This document shows positions 26,946 to 35,573 of a DNA stretch of 64,000 nt, piece after piece. A program made the position numbers and the translations under genes. Each line of letters opens with the position of its first letter. Position 1 is the stretch's first letter. The notes below the pieces were generated by a model, which searched no databases, had not been told where the DNA came from, and saw nothing but the letters and a program-made list of their open reading frames with translations. The stretch is from Neomegalonema sp. (GTDB lineage Bacteria; Pseudomonadota; Alphaproteobacteria; Rhodobacterales; Rhodobacteraceae): assembly GCA_022760435.1 (NCBI GenBank), contig JALEFY010000037.1:1-64000 (forward strand), in the 5' to 3' direction.

Positions 26946-29900
26946 ATGTCCAGTTCATCGAGCCTGACCGCCGGCGCCATCGCTTTTATCGGCTACAATT
27001 CGGATGATGCCGGCTATGGCGACGGCTTCGGCTTCGTCGCGCTGACCGATATCGCCGCCGGTGAGCAGATCTGCTTCACAGATAATGGCGTGCAAGGCGG
27101 TGTTCTGGGCGATACCGAAGACACCCTGATCTGGACCTCCGGCGGCGTGGTCGCCGGTGATGTGATCCGGATCGAGCGCTCGGGCACGGTCTCCAATGGC
27201 TCGGTAACGGGCGATCTCAACTTCTCGACCGGCGGCGATCAGGTGCTGGCCTATGTCGGCGATACCGCCACCCCGACCTTCCTCGCGGCGCTTGACATGA
27301 GTGGCGGTTTTGGCGTCGACACCAACGCAACCGCCGGAACCGAACTGCCCACCGGTTTGATCGAAGGCACCACAGCTCTCGCCATCACCCCCGAGACCGA
27401 TAACGCCTATTACACCGGCCCGGCAGCCTTCGCCAATGCCGCGCAAGCCCTGGCAGCGATCAACAATCCCTCGAACTGGACCCTCAATGATGACGCTGCA
27501 GTGCGTATCCTGGGGAACTGGCCGCTTGCCTTCGCCATCGACCCGCTCGCGGTGCCGGAAATCACCATTATCGGCGCCGATGGCAGCTCCGAGATCCTGA
27601 CCGGCGACGACACGCCGAGCCTTGTCGATGGCACCGATTTTGGCACCGCAGCGGCAGGCGGACGCATCACCCGCACCTTCACCATTCGCAATGACGCGCT
27701 GGCCCAACTCTCGGTCGCCGATATCGAGATCGAGGGCCTGAACGCGGCTGATTTCTCGGTGAGCGGGTTCACCAGCGGCACGATTACCGGCCAGTCGAGC
27801 CAGACCTTCTCGGTGACCTACGACCCCAATGCCGAAGGGGTGAGCACCGCCACGATCGTGGTCCGCAACTCCGACCCGGATGAGACCGATTACACCTTTG
27901 ACATCACCGGCATCAGCGATGAAACCGCGCCGGTCCTGACCACATCGACCCCCGATGACGGCGCGAGCGGCGTGGTGGTCGGTGCCGATATCACCCTGAC
28001 TTTCAGCGAAGAGGTTCAGGCGGGCAGCGGCGTGATCACCATCGAGACCTCGACCGGTGCCGTGCTGGCTCAGATCGATGTCGCGGCTGTGGATGGTACC
28101 ATCACCTTCAGCGGCAATCAGATCATCCTGAACCCGGTCGAGGATCTGCCGGCCGGCACCGAGATCCGGGTCAGCATCGGCGCGGGGGCCATCACCGATC
28201 TGGGCGGCACCGCGCTCGATACCAGCGGCTCGGGCGGCGAGATTTCCTTTGTCACCGAGCGCGGCACCCCGACCGCGGTCATCATCGTCTCCGGCCAGTC
28301 GCTGGTCGCTAACTGGTTCCAGGACGCGGATTCGGAAGCCGATGATGTCGTCACCACGTTGAGCGTCGCTCAGCTCGAGACCCTGACCGGCTTCGAACTC
28401 TCTGCGCGTATCGCAAGCGGCGATATCAGCGTCACCGATAATGGGGATGGCACCGTCACGCTGGACAATGTTCTGGCCGCCGACCGGTTCGCGATCCGCT
28501 ATTTCGAGCAGCATGGCGGCCAATATGGCGATGTGATCATTGTCGATGCGGCATCGGGCGGCAAGCCGATGCTCGAGCAATCGAACGAAGACCAGCCGAG
28601 CTTCTTTGACGAGTTCCAGTCGGGGGCGCTGGAAGCCGTCGGCGATGGCAATGGCGATTTCGATGGCCCGATGTTGTCGGACACCGTGAAGCCCGCCATC
28701 GACGACGCGCTTGCCGGGCGGACCAATCTCGAGCTGGTTGGCCTCGTTTGGGCGCAAGGCGAGGCCGATACCACGCTGCTGCAAACCAATGCCGATCTCA
28801 CGACGGAAGACGAAGAGCTCGAGGCGCTTTATGCCGCCGGTCTCAACTACACGACCAATGAGATCCTCAACTACACGCTGAACTCTTTCCCCGGCGCCTT
28901 CCAGGGTCAGGCCAGCGAGCCTTTGATCTATATCCAGCATATCGGCCGCCGTCTGGGCTCGTTCGAGGGCCTCGATGATGTGAAGGATATCCAGAACGCC
29001 TTTGCTGCCGCCAATGACAATGTGGTGCTGGCGACCGAGATCTATGACATCGAACTGACTGATACCGTTCACCTCACCGCCGAGGGCTTCCACATCGCGG
29101 CCGATCGCATGGCCGCGGCGATCACCTCGGGCAATACCGGGCCGGTGGTCACCAATGTGACGATGCAAAACAGCTTCACGGATGCGACCGTCACCTTCGA
29201 TGTCGATGTCCCGGCGGGCATGACGCTGACCCTGGGCGATGACGCCAAGGATCTGCTGTTCGTGCGCGACGAAGGTGTGCTGTCGAATGTCGGCCCACGG
29301 GTGGAAGAGCAATTCATCCCGGTGACCTCGGTAGCGATCAATGGCAATCAGATCGTCTTCACCCTCTCGCGCCCGATGGTCGGCGATGGGGTCCTGAGCT
29401 ATGGCTACTCCGCTGCCACCGCCGATGACATCAACGATCTGCTCGGCGATGGCGATGACAATGTCGAGCCGATCTATGCCCAAAGCGGCGATCTGCAATT
29501 GCCGCTGTTCGGCTTCCAGCAGAGCTTCATCGATCTCGATTACCTGCCGCGCGATGTGATTGCGCCGGTTCTGGTCTCCAGCCTGCCGAGCGATGACAGC
29601 ACCTTCGCCTCGACCACCGATGATATCGTGCTGACCTTTGACGAAAAGGTCGTCGCCGGCACCGGCAGCATCCGGCTGTTCAACGCCGCCGATGACAGCG
29701 AGGTTTCGGCCAGCGTGCTGTTCGAGGATTATACGGTCCGGATCACGCCGGACAGCGATCTGGACGTGGGCGCGAGCTACTATGTGCAAGTCGAGGTTGA
29801 TGCGGTGCGCGACCGCGCCGGTAACATCTATCTGGGCTTTGAAGACACCACGACGCTAAACTTCACCACTTCGGCCAGTGCCGCCGAACTCGGCGCGGGC

Positions 29901-32900
29901 TCGATCGCCTTTGTCGCCTATGGCGGCGATGATGCGCTGGCGCTCGATGGTTTCGCATTTGTCGCGACCCAGGACATTCTGGCCGGTACGGTCATCAACT
30001 TCACCGATCGTGGCTGGAACGGAACCGGCTTCAATGCAATCGAGGCGAGCGAGGACGTCCTGCAATGGACCTCGCCCGGCATCGCCGCTGGCACCGTGGT
30101 GACCATGCAGCGCACCACCGGCGGCCATTTCGCCTCGGTCGGCACCACTTCGGGCGAAGTGCTGAACCTGTCGACCAGCGGTGATCAGATCCTGGCCTTC
30201 ACCGGCGAGGAAGCCACCCCGACTTTCCTGGCCGCGATCGACATGAATGGCGGCTTCGGGCTCGAGTCCGACACCTCGAGCGGCACCGAACTGCCGCCGG
30301 GCCTGGTCGAAGGGCGCAGCGCCATCGCGATCGCGCCGGAAGTCGATAACGGCTTTTACAATGGCCCGGTCGTGTTCGAGAGCCTGGAGCTGGCGCAGGT
30401 GATGATCAACGATCCGGCGAACTGGATCACCTCGGACACCGATATTGCACAGTCGAGCTGGCAGACCGTCACCTATGACATCGGCGCGCCGGACACGATT
30501 GTACCGACCCTGCTCAGCACCGCCCCGGTCGATGACACGATCGGCGTCGAGCCGGGCGCGAGCATCACCCTCACCTTCTCCGAGGAAGTCTATCAGGGCA
30601 CCGGCGCCATCGCGCTGTTCTCGCGCCTTGGCGATGCCGAGATCCCGAGCACGGTCAGCTTTGACGGCGCGACCGTGACCATCACCCCGAACTCGGCGCT
30701 GCCAGCCGGGGCGGAATACTATGTGACCGTCGCCGCCGATGCGGTGGTCGATGTCGCGAATAACCCGTTTGCCGGGATCCTCGACACCACCGCGCTGAGC
30801 TTCTTCACCGAGAACCAGCTCGGCCTGTCCACCGGTTCGATTGCCTTTATCGGCTATAATGCCGACGACATGTTCGGCGCGGGCAATGGCTCGGATGCCT
30901 TCGCCTTCGTCGCCACCACGGATATCGAAGCGGGCCAGCAGATCCATTTCACCGAGAACGGGTATTTCAACGGCGCCCTTGGCACCAGCGAGCCGACCCT
31001 GACCTGGACCTCGTCAGGCCTGACCATCGGCGATGTGGTGATCATCGAGCGCACCGCCTTTGGCGCCAGCGCCAGCAGCGGCTCGGTTTCGGGCGATGAT
31101 CTGAACTTCTCGGCCAATGGCGATCAGGTGCTCGCCTATCAAGGCAGCAGCAGCGCGCCGACCTTCCTGGCTGCGCTCGACATGAGCGGCGGGTTCGGTG
31201 CCGATAGCCATCCCAGCTATGGCACGCAATTGCCGGACGGTCTGACCGAAGGCTTCACCGCCGTCTCGGTCACGCCGGAAGTCGACAACGCCTATTACAG
31301 CGGCACCACCGATTTCCTCTCGCCGACCGAGGCGCTCACCGCGATCAACGATCCGGCCAACTGGACCTCGCAAAACGATCCGCTGATCGACCCGGCGATC
31401 TGGGCGCAGGCCTTCTCGATCGTTGCGCCGCCGCCGGGGCCGGAACTCACCGTTCTGGGCCTGGGCAATGACATCACCGATGGCGACGCGACGCCGGACC
31501 TGCTCGATGGCACCGATTTTGGCACCCTGCCCGGGATTGGCGAAAGCGCGATCCAGCAATTCGTCATCCGCAATGATGGCACCACCGATCTCACCCTGAC
31601 CGATCTGAGCGTCACCGGCGTCAATGCCGATGAGTTCGTCGCGACCGGGTTCGTGCCGGGGCTCTTGCTGCCGGGCACCTCGCAGGTGATCACCGTCACC
31701 TTCACCCCGACCGCCGAGGGCTTGCGCTCGGCCAGTATCGAGATCACCTCCGATGACGCGGATGAGGCGCTGTTCGACTTTGCGGTGCAAGGTGCGATCG
31801 ATCTCACCGGCCCGGTTCTGGTCTCCAGCACTCCGGCCGATGAGGCGAGCGATATCGGTATTGCCGATCCGCTGAGCCTCACCTTTGACGAGGCCGTCGC
31901 GGTCGGCACCGGCTTTGTCACCATCCGCTCGAGCGCCGATGACAGCGTGGTCGAGCAGATCGACATCACCAGCGACCGGATCAGCGTTGCCGACACCACC
32001 GTGACCATCGACCCGGTTGGCAATCTGGGCCTGCTGTCGGGGTATTATCTGGAAGTCGATGCCGGGGCGATCACCGATCTGCAAGGCAATGGCTTTGCCG
32101 GGATCACCGGGCCGGATGCGCTGAACTTCACCACCGGTGTCGGCGTTGGCGGGCCGCTGTTCCAGGAGAGCTTCGAGACCGATGGCGAGGGCACGCGCTA
32201 TGTGAACTCGAACACGCAAGCGAACCTGATCAACGACTATTTCACCCGCACCGACGGCTCGGACATCAAGACCCGCAACAGCGACGGCTATCAGGGCATC
32301 GATGGCAGCTACTTCTTTGCCATGGAAGACACCGATGGCCTGTCCTCGGACGATCTGGAGACGCTGACCTTTACGTCGGTCGATACCGCCGGTCAGGGCG
32401 AGATGACCTTCACCGGCGCCTTCGGCATCGGCAATACCGCCGGCACCGGCGCTTCGGCCTATGATGATCGCGATTTCGTCGCGGTCCTGTACTCGACCGA
32501 TGGCGGCAGCACCTATCAGGTCGGCATGGTGTTCCGCGCGGTAAGCAATAGCGGCGATCTGGCCAATGAGCCGCTGGGTCTGGTAACCGATCTGCAACTG
32601 ACCACCAGCTCCAGCGCCGCAGCCGAAGAGCTTCGCGGGGCGGTTACTTCGGGCGATGCGGATATTCGCGATGTCATGGACGGCACGGGCGATCCGGCCT
32701 TCACCCTCAGCAACACACTGCAAGAGTTCAGCTTCACCATTCCGGAAGCTGACAGTGTCCAGATCATCGTCGCCGCCCATCTCGATGGCGGCAATGAAGA
32801 ATTCGCGATGGACAATCTGCGCATCGAATCGAACGGTCCGGTCATCCCCGAGCCCGAGATCGCGGTTGCCGGGCTGGACGATACGCTGATCCTTGATGGC

Positions 32901-35372
32901 GATGTGACCCCGGACACGGTCGATGGCACCGATTTTGGCGCCACTGGTCTGGCCGCGCCGAGCAGCCGCACCTTCACGATCTCCAATGACGGCACCGCAC
33001 CGCTTTCGGTCACCGCCATCAACATCACGGGTGCCGATGCGGCGGCCTTCACCCTGGTCGGCTTCACCCCGGCGAGTGTGCCGGTCGGTGGCAGCCTCGA
33101 TGTGCAGATCGACTTCGCACCAACCGTCACCGGCCTGCATGAAGCCAGCGTCGAGATCGTCAGCAATGACGCCGATGAAGCCAGCTTCGACTTCGCGATC
33201 CAGGGCACCGGCGATGTGACGGCACCGGTCCTGACCGCGACAAATCCGGTCGATGATGCGGTGGATGTGGCCTTCAACCAGAACATCACCCTCACCTTCG
33301 ATGAGGAGGTGATCGCGGCCGGTGATGGGTTCATCTACATCCACGCCGCCGATGGCACGGTGATCGAGGCGCTGCGCGCGACCTCGGGCAATGTGGTGTT
33401 CAGCGGCAATACGGTGACGGTGAACCCGGTCAATGATCTCGATTTCGACACCGACTACTACGTCACCATCGACGCGAATGCGATCGGCGATGCGGCGGGC
33501 AACATCTTTGCGGGGATCAGCGATCCGACTGCGCTGAACTTCACCACCGGCAGCCTGCCGGTTGGCCCGCTCTTCGAGGAAACCTTCGAGACCGACGGGC
33601 TCGGCACGCGCTACTTCGCGACCGCAAGCTTTACGGATTTCGACGATGACTACTTCGTGCGCACCGATGGCACCGATATCGATACCAAGAATAATGACGG
33701 CTATCAGGGCTTTGAGGGCTCGTTCTTCTGGGCGGGTGAGGATCTGGACGGCGCCAACCCGACCGATCTGGAAAGCCTGACCTTTGCTCAGATCGATACC
33801 GCTGGTGCCGGTACCTTGACCTTCACCGGCAGTTTCGGGGTGGGCAATACCGGCGGCGTCGGTGCATCGGCCTATGATGATCGCGATTATCTGGCGGTGA
33901 TGTACTCGACCGATGGTGGCACGACCTGGCAGGTCGGGCTGGTGTTCCGCTCGATCGATGGCAGCGGCAACCAGCCGCTGGCGCTGGTCAGCAACCCGAG
34001 CTTCATCACTTCCGAAGCTGAAGCGGCCGATGGCATTCGCGATGCAGCCGGGGCCGGTGATACCGATATCCGCGACTATATCAGCAATTTCGGCGATGCC
34101 GGGCAGACCCTGTCCAACACCATGCAGGATTTCAGCTTCACCTTTGAAGCGGGCGACACGCTCGACATCATGATCACGGCGCATATGGATGGCGGGGACG
34201 AGGAATTCGCCTTCGACAATCTGCGCGTCGATGCCGGTGGCAGCAGCGATCTCGCTACCCAGACACCGGAGCCGACCATTCTGCCGACAGCGCTCGATGA
34301 GACCGCGCCCGAGCTCACCGATGCGAGCCCTGCCGATGACAGCACCGATGTCGCGGCGGATGCCAATATCGTGCTGAGCTTCGATGAAGATGTGGCGGCG
34401 GGCACAGGCTCGGTGATCCTGCGCCGCAGCAGCGATAATGCCGCGGTCGAGACCATCGACGCGGCCAGCGCGCAGGTCAGCATCTCGGGATCGAGCGTGA
34501 CGATCAATCCGAGCGCCGATCTGGCGGCGGGCACCGATTTCTATCTCGAGATCGAAAACGGCGCCTTCACCGATCTGTCGGGCAATGCCTTTGCCGGGAT
34601 CACGGGGAGCGCTGCGCTCAACTTCTCGACGGCAGAGGAAGCAGTCACTCCTGAGCCAACAGCGATCGTTACGCCGACGACTGTCACGACAACAACCAGC
34701 ACCGCCGATCTCCCGGAGGTGCCGAGCATCGATACCAGCGCGGCGATCAGCGGCCTGGTTGGCTCGGATAACAGCGACGATATCATCATCGGCACCGACG
34801 GCGCCGAGAAGCTGGACGGCAAAAGCGGCAATGACAGCCTGTTCGCCGGAGCGGGCGATGATGTCATGCGCGGCCGCGATGGCGATGATCTGCTTGTCGG
34901 CGGTGCCGGCAATGACCAGATCGAAGGCGATGATGGCGCCGACATGCTGTTCGGTGAGGCGGGCGATGACAAGCTGCGCGGTCGCGAGGGCGATGATATC
35001 CTGCGCGGCGGTGACGGTGCCGACCGGCTTTATGGTGATGGTGGCAATGACACCATCATCTTTGGCGCCGGGGCCGATGAGGTCGAGGGCGGTGCCGGAG
35101 CAGATCGCTTCGTCTACGAGCCGGGCGGCAATGCTTCGCAGATTGCTGACTTCAATACTGCCGAGGGCGATGTGCTCGATCTGAGCGCTGCCATCGACGG
35201 GACGGGGGCGGCGAGCAGCTTTGTCCGCCTGGTGCAATCGGGCTCGCAAACCAGCGTGCTCATCAATGCTGACGGTCAGGGCGATGATTTCGTCGAGGCA
35301 TTCAGCTTCGAGGGGGATGCGGTCGGCAAGGACCTCACCACCTTGATCAATGATGAGGATCTGCTCCTCTAG
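26946..35372 (+). CDS. Giant multidomain RTX exoprotein with sialate-O-acetylesterase-like (SASA/SGNH) domain
   Basis: The product is 2808 residues with no Sec signal, as for type I secretion. ATG 26946 is chosen because GGGGAG lies eight bases upstream. Domains: three copies of a GxIAFIGYN-type module (about 7-200, 985-1180, 1298-1490); SPD-2/Hydin-like choice-of-anchor D segments (about 205-325, 1500-1620, 1970-2090); several Big_5-type Ig domains with TLTFSEEV or TLTFDEE; two copies of a segment with ETDGxGTRY (about 1737 and 2210). A SASA-like esterase domain (about 445-720) has the Ser in GQS452, WAQGE (602-606) and D706-T-V-H709. The end has GGxGxD-type RTX calcium repeats (about 2607-2720). 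It is likely secreted, calcium-binding, and able to act on or adhere to acetylated surface glycans. No type I secretion genes are in the window. Confidence 0.88.
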   Translation: MSSSSSLTAGAIAFIGYNSDDAGYGDGFGFVALTDIAAGEQICFTDNGVQGGVLGDTEDTLIWTSGGVVAGDVIRIERSGTVSNGSVTGDLNFSTGGDQVLAYVGDTATPTFLAALDMSGGFGVDTNATAGTELPTGLIEGTTALAITPETDNAYYTGPAAFANAAQALAAINNPSNWTLNDDAAVRILGNWPLAFAIDPLAVPEITIIGADGSSEILTGDDTPSLVDGTDFGTAAAGGRITRTFTIRNDALAQLSVADIEIEGLNAADFSVSGFTSGTITGQSSQTFSVTYDPNAEGVSTATIVVRNSDPDETDYTFDITGISDETAPVLTTSTPDDGASGVVVGADITLTFSEEVQAGSGVITIETSTGAVLAQIDVAAVDGTITFSGNQIILNPVEDLPAGTEIRVSIGAGAITDLGGTALDTSGSGGEISFVTERGTPTAVIIVSGQSLVANWFQDADSEADDVVTTLSVAQLETLTGFELSARIASGDISVTDNGDGTVTLDNVLAADRFAIRYFEQHGGQYGDVIIVDAASGGKPMLEQSNEDQPSFFDEFQSGALEAVGDGNGDFDGPMLSDTVKPAIDDALAGRTNLELVGLVWAQGEADTTLLQTNADLTTEDEELEALYAAGLNYTTNEILNYTLNSFPGAFQGQASEPLIYIQHIGRRLGSFEGLDDVKDIQNAFAAANDNVVLATEIYDIELTDTVHLTAEGFHIAADRMAAAITSGNTGPVVTNVTMQNSFTDATVTFDVDVPAGMTLTLGDDAKDLLFVRDEGVLSNVGPRVEEQFIPVTSVAINGNQIVFTLSRPMVGDGVLSYGYSAATADDINDLLGDGDDNVEPIYAQSGDLQLPLFGFQQSFIDLDYLPRDVIAPVLVSSLPSDDSTFASTTDDIVLTFDEKVVAGTGSIRLFNAADDSEVSASVLFEDYTVRITPDSDLDVGASYYVQVEVDAVRDRAGNIYLGFEDTTTLNFTTSASAAELGAGSIAFVAYGGDDALALDGFAFVATQDILAGTVINFTDRGWNGTGFNAIEASEDVLQWTSPGIAAGTVVTMQRTTGGHFASVGTTSGEVLNLSTSGDQILAFTGEEATPTFLAAIDMNGGFGLESDTSSGTELPPGLVEGRSAIAIAPEVDNGFYNGPVVFESLELAQVMINDPANWITSDTDIAQSSWQTVTYDIGAPDTIVPTLLSTAPVDDTIGVEPGASITLTFSEEVYQGTGAIALFSRLGDAEIPSTVSFDGATVTITPNSALPAGAEYYVTVAADAVVDVANNPFAGILDTTALSFFTENQLGLSTGSIAFIGYNADDMFGAGNGSDAFAFVATTDIEAGQQIHFTENGYFNGALGTSEPTLTWTSSGLTIGDVVIIERTAFGASASSGSVSGDDLNFSANGDQVLAYQGSSSAPTFLAALDMSGGFGADSHPSYGTQLPDGLTEGFTAVSVTPEVDNAYYSGTTDFLSPTEALTAINDPANWTSQNDPLIDPAIWAQAFSIVAPPPGPELTVLGLGNDITDGDATPDLLDGTDFGTLPGIGESAIQQFVIRNDGTTDLTLTDLSVTGVNADEFVATGFVPGLLLPGTSQVITVTFTPTAEGLRSASIEITSDDADEALFDFAVQGAIDLTGPVLVSSTPADEASDIGIADPLSLTFDEAVAVGTGFVTIRSSADDSVVEQIDITSDRISVADTTVTIDPVGNLGLLSGYYLEVDAGAITDLQGNGFAGITGPDALNFTTGVGVGGPLFQESFETDGEGTRYVNSNTQANLINDYFTRTDGSDIKTRNSDGYQGIDGSYFFAMEDTDGLSSDDLETLTFTSVDTAGQGEMTFTGAFGIGNTAGTGASAYDDRDFVAVLYSTDGGSTYQVGMVFRAVSNSGDLANEPLGLVTDLQLTTSSSAAAEELRGAVTSGDADIRDVMDGTGDPAFTLSNTLQEFSFTIPEADSVQIIVAAHLDGGNEEFAMDNLRIESNGPVIPEPEIAVAGLDDTLILDGDVTPDTVDGTDFGATGLAAPSSRTFTISNDGTAPLSVTAINITGADAAAFTLVGFTPASVPVGGSLDVQIDFAPTVTGLHEASVEIVSNDADEASFDFAIQGTGDVTAPVLTATNPVDDAVDVAFNQNITLTFDEEVIAAGDGFIYIHAADGTVIEALRATSGNVVFSGNTVTVNPVNDLDFDTDYYVTIDANAIGDAAGNIFAGISDPTALNFTTGSLPVGPLFEETFETDGLGTRYFATASFTDFDDDYFVRTDGTDIDTKNNDGYQGFEGSFFWAGEDLDGANPTDLESLTFAQIDTAGAGTLTFTGSFGVGNTGGVGASAYDDRDYLAVMYSTDGGTTWQVGLVFRSIDGSGNQPLALVSNPSFITSEAEAADGIRDAAGAGDTDIRDYISNFGDAGQTLSNTMQDFSFTFEAGDTLDIMITAHMDGGDEEFAFDNLRVDAGGSSDLATQTPEPTILPTALDETAPELTDASPADDSTDVAADANIVLSFDEDVAAGTGSVILRRSSDNAAVETIDAASAQVSISGSSVTINPSADLAAGTDFYLEIENGAFTDLSGNAFAGITGSAALNFSTAEEAVTPEPTAIVTPTTVTTTTSTADLPEVPSIDTSAAISGLVGSDNSDDIIIGTDGAEKLDGKSGNDSLFAGAGDDVMRGRDGDDLLVGGAGNDQIEGDDGADMLFGEAGDDKLRGREGDDILRGGDGADRLYGDGGNDTIIFGAGADEVEGGAGADRFVYEPGGNASQIADFNTAEGDVLDLSAAIDGTGAASSFVRLVQSGSQTSVLINADGQGDDFVEAFSFEGDAVGKDLTTLINDEDLLL

Positions 35373-35388
35373 GAAGGCGCTTTCGGGC

Positions 35389-35410
35389 GGGGCCCTGCCA
35401 CCAGGGCCCC
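35389..35410 (+). terminator. Hairpin downstream of the giant RTX gene
   Basis: A perfect 9-bp stem GGGGCCCTG / CAGGGCCCC closes a four-base loop, 17 bases after the RTX stop codon. No T-tract follows, so it may be a weak or Rho-assisted terminator or an mRNA-stabilising end. Confidence 0.5.
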
Positions 35411-35573
35411 ATCCGTTCGCACAGGATGCGCGGGCTTGTGGCGCCGTGACATCACCGGCGTGCGGAAACCGCAACGGAGCGCGATGCGGATTTGCCAGCA
35501 ACGCATCGCTGCCCGCAACTGCGTTGGTAAAGGCCGCGGCTGCCGTCGCTCAGCTTTCATTGGTGCCAATCTC

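Noticed and set aside
26955-29789. Long minus-strand frame opposite the RTX gene
   Set aside because: Antisense shadow of a repetitive Asp/Gly/Thr-rich gene; His/Arg/Ile-rich product without domains.
31014-35501. 1495-residue minus-strand frame opposite the RTX gene
   Set aside because: Same reason: reverse complement of RTX and Ig-repeat codons keeps the frame open, no known fold.
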